A stretch of DNA of 64,000 bases. Source: Citrobacter telavivensis (GTDB lineage: Bacteria > Pseudomonadota > Gammaproteobacteria > Enterobacterales > Enterobacteriaceae). The DNA is taken from NCBI GenBank assembly GCA_009363175.1, contig CP045205.1:4092001-4156000 (forward strand), given 5' to 3'. Below are positions 42,333-50,644 of this stretch, piece after piece; within the stretch, counting starts at the first letter, position 1; each line of letters starts with the position of its first letter. The notes below the pieces were generated by a model, which did no database searches, had not been told where the DNA came from, and worked only from the letters and a program-made list of their open reading frames with translations. The position numbers and the translations under genes were made by a program.

Positions 42333-43142
42333 ATGATGATCCCCGAACAACGACGTGATTTTATCTACCGCTACGTGCATGAAAAAAACGTCGCCTCGTT
42401 TAATGAGCTGGCGGATCTGATGAGCGTGTCACACATGACCGTGCGTCGCGATATTCAGTTGCTGGAAGAAGAAGGCAAAGTCATCTCGATTAATGGCGGG
42501 GTGAAACTCAACAATCTGCTGAAATCGGAGCTGCCGTGGCGGGAAAAGGCCGAACTGCATCATGAGGTGAAGCGGCGGATGGGACAGCTTGCCGCAATGC
42601 TGATCGAACCGGGGCAAACGCTGTATCTGGATGCCGGCACCTCACTGTTTGAAGTGGCGAAAGCGGTCGCCGCCAGCCACTGCTTCAACCTGACGGTGGT
42701 AACGAATGATTTTTCCATCAGCCACTACCTGATGGACATGCCGCACATCACGCTGTATCACACCGGAGGTCTGGTGGATCAGCGCAACCGTTCCTGCCTT
42801 GGGAAAAGCGCTGCCAGCTTTCTGCGCACGATTAACATCGACGTGGCGTTTCTCAGCTCGTCCTCATGGGATACCGAACGCGGTATGTCGACCCCCAGCG
42901 AGGGCAAAGCCTCGGTGAAAGAGGCGGTGCTCACCGTCTCCCGCCGTCGGGTGCTGGTCTGCGACAGCAGTAAATTTGGCAAATACGGGATGTTCCACAT
43001 CTGCTCGCTGGATCAACTGACCGACATTATTTCGGATAACCAGTTACCCGATGTGGCGCAGGACACCATTGCCAGCCAGGGCGTGAAACTGCATCTGGTT
43101 GATTGCCGGGAGGGAACGCACCATGCTGAAGTTAGCGGCTAA
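42333..43142 (+). CDS. DeoR-family transcriptional regulator
   Basis: A 269-residue DeoR-type regulator: N-terminal HTH (FNELADLMSVSHMTVRRDIQLLEEEGKV, 20-47) and a C-terminal sugar-phosphate sensor domain (LYLDAGTSLFEVAKAV, VVTNDFSISHYL, VCDSSKFGKYG). It lies within the otn operon 6 bp after otnC with GAGGTGA upstream. It likely represses the operon through the palindrome at 8444-8463, with a phosphorylated tetronate intermediate as inducer (inference). Confidence 0.9.
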   Translation: MMIPEQRRDFIYRYVHEKNVASFNELADLMSVSHMTVRRDIQLLEEEGKVISINGGVKLNNLLKSELPWREKAELHHEVKRRMGQLAAMLIEPGQTLYLDAGTSLFEVAKAVAASHCFNLTVVTNDFSISHYLMDMPHITLYHTGGLVDQRNRSCLGKSAASFLRTINIDVAFLSSSSWDTERGMSTPSEGKASVKEAVLTVSRRRVLVCDSSKFGKYGMFHICSLDQLTDIISDNQLPDVAQDTIASQGVKLHLVDCREGTHHAEVSG

Positions 43143-43899
43143 CCTCGACTGGCTGTTTTGTGAACACCCCATTGCCGGACGCTTTCAGGCAGCTAAGGCG
43201 GCGGGTTTCCACGGCGTTGAAGGGCTGTTTCTCTGGCAGCATTCGCTGGACGTTCTACTGGCAGCGCAGCAGGAAACCGGCCTGCCAGTAGCGTTGATGA
43301 ACGCCCCGGCGGGTAACTGGCAGGCAGGTGAACGTGGGCTGGCATCCCTGCCTGAGCGTGATGAGGAATATCAGCGCAGTCTGATGATTGCCCGCGATTA
43401 CGCCACGGCGTTAGGGTGTCGCAAGGTGCACGTCATGGCCGGACTGCGCGTGGACACGCTTTCCGCCAGCGCCCAGCGCGAACGATTGACTGACAGACTG
43501 CGTATCGCCTGTGACGTCATGGTCGAGGCCGGAATCGACGTACTGATTGAACCCCTAAATCCGCAAGATATGCCAGGTTATTTCGTCGACAGCTTTCCTC
43601 TGGCCGAAAGTCTGATTAACGAAGTGGACAGAAAAAATATCGGCTTACAGTTTGATATTTATCACTGCCAAAAAATACACGGTAATGTTGCGCATTTTAT
43701 TGAACGCTATTTACCGATAATTAAACATTTTCAGATTGCTTCTGTGCCTGGTCGCCATGAGCCAGGAACGGGAGAATTAAACGAAGCATGGCTCTTTGAT
43801 TTTATTAAGCAGACAGGTTATCAGGGCTGGATGGGTTGTGAATACAAACCGTCAACACCAGGGCCCGAATCGTTACGCTGGATGACACCGTACTTATAA
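43123..43899 (+). CDS. otnI: Hydroxypyruvate isomerase-like TIM barrel protein (OtnI)
   Basis: A 258-residue xylose-isomerase-like TIM barrel: starts MLKLAANLDWLFCEHP, with GFHGVEGLFLWQH, HVMAGL, LIEPLNPQDMPGYF (metal-binding Glu), LQFDIYHCQ (Asp/His) and GWMGCEYKPSTPG. In tetronate pathways OtnI isomerises 2-oxo-tetronate to 3-oxo-tetronate before OtnK. ATG 43123 is preferred because it gives the family start; it overlaps the regulator by 20 bp. Confidence 0.9.
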   Translation: MLKLAANLDWLFCEHPIAGRFQAAKAAGFHGVEGLFLWQHSLDVLLAAQQETGLPVALMNAPAGNWQAGERGLASLPERDEEYQRSLMIARDYATALGCRKVHVMAGLRVDTLSASAQRERLTDRLRIACDVMVEAGIDVLIEPLNPQDMPGYFVDSFPLAESLINEVDRKNIGLQFDIYHCQKIHGNVAHFIERYLPIIKHFQIASVPGRHEPGTGELNEAWLFDFIKQTGYQGWMGCEYKPSTPGPESLRWMTPYL

Positions 43900-43935
43900 T
43901 TTTAATATCTCTGTACCGGAATACCGGAGGAACAC

Positions 43936-44745
43936 ATGTCGGATACTGTTATTATCTCGTTGGCACCCGTTGCCGCGGATTGCCCCAGAGTTATACCCGA
44001 AGAACTGGCGCAGGAAATATTGGCCAGCGTCGAACATGGTGCGGCAATAGTGCATTTACACGTTCGCGATAAGCAGGGTCGCCTGACGCCGGACACCACG
44101 GATTTTCAGGCGACAATCGATGACGTCATGCGCCATTCTGACCTGATTATTCAGGCCTCTACCGGTGGTGTCTCCGCTATGTCGATTGCCGAACGCTGCG
44201 CGCCGCTGGATTGCCCCGGCGTCGAAATGGCCTCGCTGAACGTCGGCTCCGTTAACCTCGGCGATGCCGTGTATTTTAATCCCGGACCGGACGTCGAATA
44301 TTGTTCCCAACAAATTACCCAGCGTTCAATTATTCCTGAATTCGAAGTCTTTGAAATAGGGATGATTAATAACATCCTGGCGCTGGAAGAAAAAATTCAG
44401 TTCAGAAAACCCATGTTATTCAATATTGTTCTCGGACATCGTGGAAGTTCCCCGGCGACGGTTGATGCGTTAATTGCCTTGCGGAGTATGATTCCACGTG
44501 ACGCTTTGTGGGGAATTACGCATTTTGGCCGTAAGAACTTCGATATTATTGCAGCAGCGGTCGGAATGGGTGCCAGTGAAGTGAGGATTGGTTTTGAAGA
44601 CAGCTATTATTTAAGCGCAGAAGAGAAAGCCCAGCATAATTATCAGCAAGTTGCCAAACTCGCCACGCTTATTCGCAGTATGGATAAAAAGGTCGCCACG
44701 CCAGATATTGCGCGGCAAATGTTAGCTATTCCACCACGACAGTAA
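43936..44745 (+). CDS. Beta-keto acid cleavage enzyme (BKACE, DUF849)
   Basis: A 269-residue Zn-dependent TIM barrel of the BKACE family, which cleaves a beta-keto acid with acetyl-CoA to an acetoacetate and a new CoA ester. Zinc ligands are His40 and His42 (IVHLHVRD) and the late Glu in EVRIGFEDSYYL; FNPGPDVEYC and FEIGMINN are other family blocks. GGAGGAACAC precedes the ATG. Its presence in an otn operon is unusual and suggests a 3-oxo acid intermediate; the substrate is unknown. Confidence 0.9.
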   Translation: MSDTVIISLAPVAADCPRVIPEELAQEILASVEHGAAIVHLHVRDKQGRLTPDTTDFQATIDDVMRHSDLIIQASTGGVSAMSIAERCAPLDCPGVEMASLNVGSVNLGDAVYFNPGPDVEYCSQQITQRSIIPEFEVFEIGMINNILALEEKIQFRKPMLFNIVLGHRGSSPATVDALIALRSMIPRDALWGITHFGRKNFDIIAAAVGMGASEVRIGFEDSYYLSAEEKAQHNYQQVAKLATLIRSMDKKVATPDIARQMLAIPPRQ

Positions 44746-44769
44746 TAACGAGAGAAAGGACATTTCATC

Positions 44770-46116
44770 ATGACTATCACGACCGTTATTCACAAAACCG
44801 GACTGGGCGTCTGCATCGCCGGTGGCGCACTGGCGGCAATTGGCGCGCTGATGCAGTCTCCTGCCCTCTGGCAGCCGGGGCTGGTGATGCTGACAGCAGG
44901 CTTCGCGGCAGGCGCGGGTTATTGGCCTGGTCTTCGCAGCTATCAGTTTACCCTGTGGATCATCGCCGGCTTTGTCGCCGCGATGACCTGGTCAACCGAT
45001 CTGATCGTCTGGGGCGGATTCAACATCACGCATAAGTGGATCGTCTTCTTAGTGATCCAGGCGACCATGTTCAGTATGGGCACCAAACTCACGATTCAGG
45101 ATTTTATCGACGTTGCCAAAATGCCATGGGCGGTGTTCATCGGCACCTTCTGTCATTTCGTCATCATGCCTTTGCTTGGCCTGAGCATCACGCTGCTCTT
45201 TGACTTCCCGCCGGAAGTGGCAGTGGGCATTCTACTGATTGGTTCCTGCCCCAGCGGGCTCTCCTCCACTGTGATGGTGTATATCGCTAACGCCAACCTG
45301 GCGCTGGCGGTCTCTATTGCCGCCGTCTCGACGCTGGCGGCGACGGTGATGACGCCGCTGTGGGTGAATCTGCTGGCTGGATCGATGATCGACATCCAGC
45401 TCACCGCGATGGTGATGGACGTGGTGAAAATCGTGCTGATCCCAATTGGCGCGGCGATTTTACACGACTACCTGAAAACCTATGCCGGTGTGCAGGGGCG
45501 TCGTACCGTGCAAATTCTGGCCGGGATCAGCGCCGTCTGGCTGCTGTATATGATTGCCGGCGGTTGGGACTCGCTGTTTGGCAGCGCCAGCGCTGACGCA
45601 CAAATGTACGCGGTCGTGCTGAACTTTGTGGCAGGCGGGATTATCTGGTCGCTGTTCTACAACTGGCTGTACAGCCGCGTGGACGGCGTTAAGAAAGTCA
45701 TGCCGACCATCTCAATGATGGGCATCATTTTCTTTACCACCACCGCGGCGGCTGCCGGACGCGACAACCTGGTGCAGGTCGGTTTCCTGCTCTGCTTCGC
45801 CATGCTGATGCACAACCTCGGCGGCTTCCTGATTGGCTATCTGATGAGCCGCTGGATCTTCCGTATGGATGTCCAGTCTGCGCGGACGGTGGCCTTCGAA
45901 GTCGGTCTGCAAAACGGCGGTATGGCGTCGGGTCTTGCTGCCGCGATGGGCAAACTGGCGACCGTCGGTCTCGCCTCTGCGGTCATGACGCCGCTTGGCA
46001 ACGTCAGCGGCTCGCTGCTGGCTAACTACTGGCGCAAAAAAGATGCCCGACAAGCACAGGCCCTGAGTCAAAACACACCTGCTCAGCCAATATCAGAACC
46101 TCTGTCAAAAGGATAA
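44770..46116 (+). CDS. BASS-family transporter (bile acid:sodium symporter type)
   Basis: A 448-residue membrane protein with about 10-12 helices. The BASS core is visible in KLTIQDFIDVAKMPWAVFIG, CPSGLSSTVMVYIANANLALAVS and FEVGLQNGGMASGLA. It is longer than the usual roughly 310 residues because of two or three extra N-terminal helices. Related PanS/ASBT proteins carry organic acids with sodium. It is probably the uptake system for this operon's acid substrate. Confidence 0.85.
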   Translation: MTITTVIHKTGLGVCIAGGALAAIGALMQSPALWQPGLVMLTAGFAAGAGYWPGLRSYQFTLWIIAGFVAAMTWSTDLIVWGGFNITHKWIVFLVIQATMFSMGTKLTIQDFIDVAKMPWAVFIGTFCHFVIMPLLGLSITLLFDFPPEVAVGILLIGSCPSGLSSTVMVYIANANLALAVSIAAVSTLAATVMTPLWVNLLAGSMIDIQLTAMVMDVVKIVLIPIGAAILHDYLKTYAGVQGRRTVQILAGISAVWLLYMIAGGWDSLFGSASADAQMYAVVLNFVAGGIIWSLFYNWLYSRVDGVKKVMPTISMMGIIFFTTTAAAAGRDNLVQVGFLLCFAMLMHNLGGFLIGYLMSRWIFRMDVQSARTVAFEVGLQNGGMASGLAAAMGKLATVGLASAVMTPLGNVSGSLLANYWRKKDARQAQALSQNTPAQPISEPLSKG

Positions 46117-46122
46117 CCAGCA

Positions 46123-46542
46123 ATGATGACGTTAACTCTGGAACAGGCACGACGCGCGGTGGACTGTGCGCTCGATCTCGCCAATACCCGTTATACGCAA
46201 CGTCCGCTCAGCGTAGCAGTGTGCGACGCCAACGGTGAATTACTGAGCTTTGCCCGTATGGATAACGCCAAACTGTTAACCATTGAGCTGACACAGCGCA
46301 AAGCACGCACCAGCAGCCGTTTAGGCTGCACCACACAGGCGTTCCTACAACGCCTGCAAAAAGAGTCGCTGGATATCAGCTACTTTGCTGACCCACGTTT
46401 TACCGCGCTGCCCGGCGGTGTACCGATTCTTCACAACGGTAAATGCCTGGGGGCCGTCGCGGTCGGCGGACTGTCCGCGCAGGAAGATCACGATGCGGCC
46501 ATGGCCGTTGCCGAAAGTTTGCTCAAGGAGATCGCAGAATGA
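46123..46542 (+). CDS. GlcG/HbpS-family protein (DUF336)
   Basis: A 139-residue DUF336 protein: LEQARRAVDCALDLANTR, VAVCDANGELLSFARMDNA, LPGGVPILHNGKCLGAVAVGG. Relatives accompany glycolate and other organic acid operons and some bind haem; the true role is often unclear. It starts 6 bp after the transporter and overlaps the next gene (ATGA). Confidence 0.88.
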   Translation: MMTLTLEQARRAVDCALDLANTRYTQRPLSVAVCDANGELLSFARMDNAKLLTIELTQRKARTSSRLGCTTQAFLQRLQKESLDISYFADPRFTALPGGVPILHNGKCLGAVAVGGLSAQEDHDAAMAVAESLLKEIAE

Positions 46543-47195
46543 AAAAGATCGCTATGCTTCACACCAGTTCCGCCACGCTCGCCATGATGCAGCAACTGAT
46601 CGGGGACATCATGCCAGAGGCGGAAGTGATGCACCTGGTCGAAGAGTCGATGATCAAACAGGTGATGAAAGCCGGGGGCGTTACGCCGAACATTGCGGCA
46701 CGCATTGCCGACTATGTTCACATTGCCGAAAAAGCAGACTGTGAGATTTTCATCACCGCCTGCTCGTCCATTGGCACAGCGGTAGAGCAGTGCCAGTTTA
46801 TGACGCCGCTGCAACTTGCCCGTATCGACTGCGCGATGGTGGAAAACGCCATTAGCCTGGGTGAAAACATTGCCGTACTGGCCACCGTCGCCACCACGAT
46901 GAAACCGACGCTGGAGTATGTGCAGCGCAAAGTACAGGCCAGCGGCAAGCCATGCTCGGTGACGCCGATATTGATGGAGGAGGCCTTCCACGCCCTGCTG
47001 GCGGGTGATATGGAGACCCACGACCGCATCGTCAGTGAAGGATTACACAGCGCCTATAAACAGGCCGATGTTGTGATGCTGGCACAGGCGTCGATGGCGC
47101 GCGTTCTGCAACAGCTTCCTCCTCCGCCCGTCCCGGTGATGACCTCACCAGAAAGCGGTATTCGCTGGCTGAAAACGCTGGCTGAAAGCGCGTAA
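46539..47195 (+). CDS. Asp/Glu racemase-superfamily protein
   Basis: A 218-residue protein of the Asp/Glu/hydantoin racemase fold: KKIAMLHTSSATL start, Cys75 in FITACSSIGTAV. The second catalytic cysteine expected in two-base racemases is replaced in the C-terminal motif (VVMLAQASMARV). A one-cysteine enzyme suggests a decarboxylase, isomerase or hydrolase instead of a racemase. ATGA overlap with the GlcG-like gene shows it is the last gene of the operon. Confidence 0.82.
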   Translation: MKKIAMLHTSSATLAMMQQLIGDIMPEAEVMHLVEESMIKQVMKAGGVTPNIAARIADYVHIAEKADCEIFITACSSIGTAVEQCQFMTPLQLARIDCAMVENAISLGENIAVLATVATTMKPTLEYVQRKVQASGKPCSVTPILMEEAFHALLAGDMETHDRIVSEGLHSAYKQADVVMLAQASMARVLQQLPPPPVPVMTSPESGIRWLKTLAESA

Positions 47196-47263
47196 TGCTG
47201 GACGCCGGCTAAGCGGTAATCGCTGGCGGTGATTTTACACAAGAACGTTATCATAAGGTTAAC

Positions 47264-47291
47264 TCTGGGCCCTGGCCTTTCAGGGCCCAGA
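47264..47291. terminator. Strong hairpin between convergent operons
   Basis: An 11-bp perfect stem TCTGGGCCCTG / CAGGGCCCAGA with a 6-base loop sits between the racemase-like gene and the convergent dehydrogenase. No long T-run follows on either strand, so termination efficiency is uncertain. Confidence 0.65.
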
Positions 47292-47386
47292 AAAGACAGA
47301 CACGATTACGCCTGCGTCTGTATGAGTGCGAATCACTTTTTCGCTACGATTCGATATCGCATAAAATCACGCACATGACTTATGGT

Positions 47387-48442
47387 CTATTCCTGCCTGC
47401 CAATGTCAATCAGGACTTTCACAAAGGGGTATTCGCGCTGGTAAAGACCCGGGAAGGTTGCGGGTGCATCCCTGAGGGCAATCCTTTTGGAGATGAGCGG
47501 CTTGATATCTATTTGCCCCGTATTCAGGTAGTGCGCTGATGTTTTCCATTCGCTGCCGGGAAACGGTGCCGAAATTGAATTCCATGAACCCAGCACTTTT
47601 AGCTCGCTACGAATGATCTTTTCAAAATTGAGTCGTGGGAAAGCAACGTCCCCATAGGGGATCCCCAGCAGAACAACGGCGCCGCCTTTTGCCGCCAGTA
47701 GTAGTGAACTGGCAATACCTGCTGCATTACCAGAGGACTCAATAACGACATCAACACCCAAGCCTTCTGTTAACGCATTAAAACGTGAGAGGTAATCCTC
47801 ATCCTGAACAGTGAAAACATGATCTGCACCTGTTTCGCTGGCGATGGAAAGCTTATGTTCATCAGTATCAAATGCAAAAACTTCAGTTGCCCCGCTTATT
47901 TTTGCCCATTGCACCGCCAACAACCCGATGGTGCCACAGCCCACGACAGCAACACGGCTGCCTGCTTTTACATCGACCTGCCGAAAACCATGCACCACAA
48001 CACTTGAAGGTTCGATAAAGCAGGCGGTTGCAAAATCCATCTCTTCGGACAATTTCAAAACGTTACGGGCCGGGACACAAATATACTCAGCAAACGCCCC
48101 TTTTATATGCCCTCCCAGTACTTTAAGGTCGACGCATTGCGAGTAGCGCCCCTGCTGGCAGAATGTACATTCAAAACAAGGGAAACAGTTGCAGGCAGTC
48201 ACCCTGTCGCCATTTTTCAGGTCGCTAACAGCCGCTCCCACATCAACCACCACGCCAGAAAATTCGTGTCCCCAGGTGAGACCTGGATTATAGGAACCCA
48301 GCTTGCCAAAACGGGAAATATCAGAACCACAAATCCCCGCCACCTGAACTTTTATTAATACATCGTCTTCATTTTTTAAGAGCAGGTTTTCTGTTTCTTC
48401 ATATCTGACATCCTGGACAGAATAGAGATTTAATGCTTTCAT
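47387..48442 (-). CDS. Zn-dependent dehydrogenase, galactitol-1-phosphate dehydrogenase (GatD)-like
   Basis: A 351-residue medium-chain dehydrogenase: catalytic zinc Cys in AGICGSDISR, GHEFSG, structural zinc cysteines in CFPCFECTFCQQGRYSQC, and the NAD fold GCGTIGLLAVQ. The LGSWNSISAPFPGSEWKTS block matches GatD of E. coli, which oxidises galactitol-1-phosphate. It is the last gene of the GntR unit, 124 bp after the HPr gene. The likely substrate is a polyol phosphate made by the nearby PTS. Confidence 0.88.
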   Translation of the reverse strand: MKALNLYSVQDVRYEETENLLLKNEDDVLIKVQVAGICGSDISRFGKLGSYNPGLTWGHEFSGVVVDVGAAVSDLKNGDRVTACNCFPCFECTFCQQGRYSQCVDLKVLGGHIKGAFAEYICVPARNVLKLSEEMDFATACFIEPSSVVVHGFRQVDVKAGSRVAVVGCGTIGLLAVQWAKISGATEVFAFDTDEHKLSIASETGADHVFTVQDEDYLSRFNALTEGLGVDVVIESSGNAAGIASSLLLAAKGGAVVLLGIPYGDVAFPRLNFEKIIRSELKVLGSWNSISAPFPGSEWKTSAHYLNTGQIDIKPLISKRIALRDAPATFPGLYQREYPFVKVLIDIGRQE

Positions 48443-48566
48443 CTAATCACCTTTTTGTAATTAAAATGAATAAAAAAAGAATAGGGTATCCTGCGGGTAA
48501 ATCCGCCATGCGTCATTAATACCTATATTGTTAATTCAGCTAAGCGCCCAGCAGGCGGTTCGGGTT

Positions 48567-48836
48567 TTACTCTTTTTCGCCGAAACCATCAGCAAAAGCG
48601 AGCTTTAACTCATTCATTAACTCATGTTCATCTTCACCATTGCAGATAAGATCCACCATCGTGTTACCTTTAACCCCGGCACCGAGAATACTCATCATAC
48701 CTTTAATCTGAATTTCCTTACCGTTATTAATTAACGTTAATGACGAGGTATATTTCTTCACAATTTTGGCAAGGGATGCCGCTGGCCGCGCATGCAACCC
48801 GGTACTATTTACAACCTTGACACTTTGTCTAATCAT
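48567..48836 (-). CDS. HPr-family phosphocarrier protein
   Basis: An 89-residue HPr paralogue. Starting at ATG 48836 puts the active histidine at position 15 (STGLHARPA), as in PtsH; a GTG three codons earlier is a less likely start. The regulatory Ser46 region reads KGMMSILG, so position 46 is Gly. It may serve as dedicated phosphocarrier for the PTS encoded just upstream. It follows the aldolase gene by 20 bp. Confidence 0.9.
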   Translation of the reverse strand: MIRQSVKVVNSTGLHARPAASLAKIVKKYTSSLTLINNGKEIQIKGMMSILGAGVKGNTMVDLICNGEDEHELMNELKLAFADGFGEKE

Positions 48837-48856
48837 TTTCGTCACTCATTTTCTGT

Positions 48857-49717
48857 TCAGGATGCTTTACGGAGAAATTGATGGCCTTTATTCATCATAA
48901 GGATTTTAGAATACACATCCTCTTCCACAGCCTGCTTGGCTGAGGACATAACGCGCGCCAGGTTGGCTTCATTATTATTTTGCTCATAGGCTTTACCGAC
49001 AGAAGTGATAAACGCTTTGCGCAGATCGCTGGCGATATTTACCTTAGCCACATTGTAATTAACGAAACTGCGCAGCGTGTCTTCATCAATACCAGAGCCG
49101 CCATGGATGACCAGAGGGACAGGAGAGACTTCTGCAATTCTCTGCAACAATGGAATATCAATACGCGGAACATCATCCAAACCATGTACGTTGCCGATTG
49201 ATACCGCAAGCATGTCGCAGCCCGTTTGCTCAACGAAGGTACGTACTTTTTCTGGTTCGGTTTTACAATCAGCCTCACTGACATGATCGTCTTCCTTACC
49301 TAAAATTGCCCCCAATTCAGCTTCAACGGGCACACCGTAAGACTTACAGAAATCAACTGCTGCGGCGGTAAAGGCAATATTCTCCTCAAAAGAAAAAGCT
49401 GCGCCATCAATCATAACGGAGGTAAATCCTGCACGAACAGCCTGTTTCACATCTTCAAATGTCTTTCCGTGATCGAGGTGAAGACTGACGGGCACGTCCA
49501 TCTTATCGGCATGACGTTTTACAATCTCATAAATATAGTCATAGCCAGAAAGCTGCGCATTTGTCGGGGCAATCTGAATAAAGTTGGGTAGACCTGACCG
49601 TTCAATTGCATTAAGAATTGAGATTGTAGTTTCCAGATTCGTGGTATTGAACGCACCGGCAAGTACGCGCTTCTCACGGATACGGTCGAGCAAAATTTTT
49701 CCGTTAACTAATGGCAT
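48857..49717 (-). CDS. Class II fructose/tagatose-bisphosphate aldolase family
   Basis: A 286-residue class II aldolase: catalytic Asp and zinc His in VSLHLDHGKTFED, second and third zinc His in VSIGNVHGLDD and PLVIHGGSGI, and the phosphate-binding VNIASDLRKAF. The family includes FbaA, GatY and AgaY. Context with a PTS, kinase and dehydrogenases suggests cleavage of a ketose bisphosphate to dihydroxyacetone phosphate and an aldehyde. It follows the GntR gene after 11 bp. Confidence 0.9.
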   Translation of the reverse strand: MPLVNGKILLDRIREKRVLAGAFNTTNLETTISILNAIERSGLPNFIQIAPTNAQLSGYDYIYEIVKRHADKMDVPVSLHLDHGKTFEDVKQAVRAGFTSVMIDGAAFSFEENIAFTAAAVDFCKSYGVPVEAELGAILGKEDDHVSEADCKTEPEKVRTFVEQTGCDMLAVSIGNVHGLDDVPRIDIPLLQRIAEVSPVPLVIHGGSGIDEDTLRSFVNYNVAKVNIASDLRKAFITSVGKAYEQNNNEANLARVMSSAKQAVEEDVYSKILMMNKGHQFLRKAS

Positions 49718-49728
49718 AGCATTATCCT

Positions 49729-50466
49729 CTATCGTCGTTGTAGAATAGTTCCTAAATAGTATTTATCCGATTTAAGCCAGACATTACCTAAATCAAACGG
49801 CATTTTATTTTCGAGAAAGACAAGTTGTTCCAGGTGCAAAACAGGTGCATCTTCATTAACCTCAAGATAATGTCCACGTTCGCTACCCACAATTTTCGCA
49901 GCATACCGACTTTCGGAATAAACAATTTTTTGTCCGGAAAGTTCTTCCACTGTAGGAAACAAATTTTGTTTATTAAAATCGATATCGGCGATGCCAGGAC
50001 AAAGCGCCATATTGATTCTGTTCTCAATCAACATCACTCTTTCACCATCAACACTACGCACACGTTTCAGGTAGAGAATGGGAGCCCCTGGCTCAATTTT
50101 TAGTTTTTCAGCAACACTTTTTGACGCTTTCTCGATATATGAATCGATAACTTCGGTGGTAAAGGAGATATGCTGACTTTCAAGTGATTCAGCAAAAGAG
50201 AGTAACCCTTCACCCAGTGCATAAGAGATATTTTCTTTTTTGACAAACGTGCCCTTGCCCTGAACCTGAACGAGCAATCCTTCATTGACCAACATCGAGA
50301 CCGCTTTTTTCACCGTTCCGCGACTGACGTGAAGGATGTCCATGATCTGATTTTCAGAAGGGATACGATCTCCTTTCCCCAATTCACCTTTGTAAATATT
50401 TTCGCGAATCCACTCCGACACCTGCATATACAGTGGAATTTCTGAATCTTTGAGTACTGAACTCAT
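49729..50466 (-). CDS. GntR-family regulator (HutC/UTRA subfamily)
   Basis: A 245-residue regulator: wHTH (IPSENQIMDILHVSRGTVKKAV, 38-60; KGTFVKKE) and a C-terminal UTRA ligand domain (DSYIEKASKSVAEKLKIEPGAPILYLKRVR...). AGGAG precedes the ATG. It heads the unit with aldolase, HPr and dehydrogenase and likely represses both this unit and the PTS unit. Candidate operators are at 50493-50510 and 55645-55660. Confidence 0.9.
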   Translation of the reverse strand: MSSVLKDSEIPLYMQVSEWIRENIYKGELGKGDRIPSENQIMDILHVSRGTVKKAVSMLVNEGLLVQVQGKGTFVKKENISYALGEGLLSFAESLESQHISFTTEVIDSYIEKASKSVAEKLKIEPGAPILYLKRVRSVDGERVMLIENRINMALCPGIADIDFNKQNLFPTVEELSGQKIVYSESRYAAKIVGSERGHYLEVNEDAPVLHLEQLVFLENKMPFDLGNVWLKSDKYYLGTILQRR

Positions 50467-50492
50467 GTTGTGCTTCTCCTGTGTAGATCATC

Positions 50493-50510
50493 TGTATACA
50501 AGTATGAACA
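50493..50510. promoter_or_regulatory. Candidate GntR operator upstream of the regulator gene
   Basis: TGTATACAAGTATGAACA contains TTGT/ACA half-sites similar to those at 55645-55660 before the PTS gene, fitting HutC-type AT-rich operators. It would allow self-repression. The assignment is inferred. Confidence 0.4.
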
Positions 50511-50644
50511 AGTCACGATATTACAGAGTTTTTGTCGAGATAACACTATGATCAACTCCACAGTTTTGAGCCTAACTCCCTGATGTCCATGTAACAAAAG
50601 ATAATGAATTCCACGTACCCTGCCAGTAACCGGGGCGACTTATG

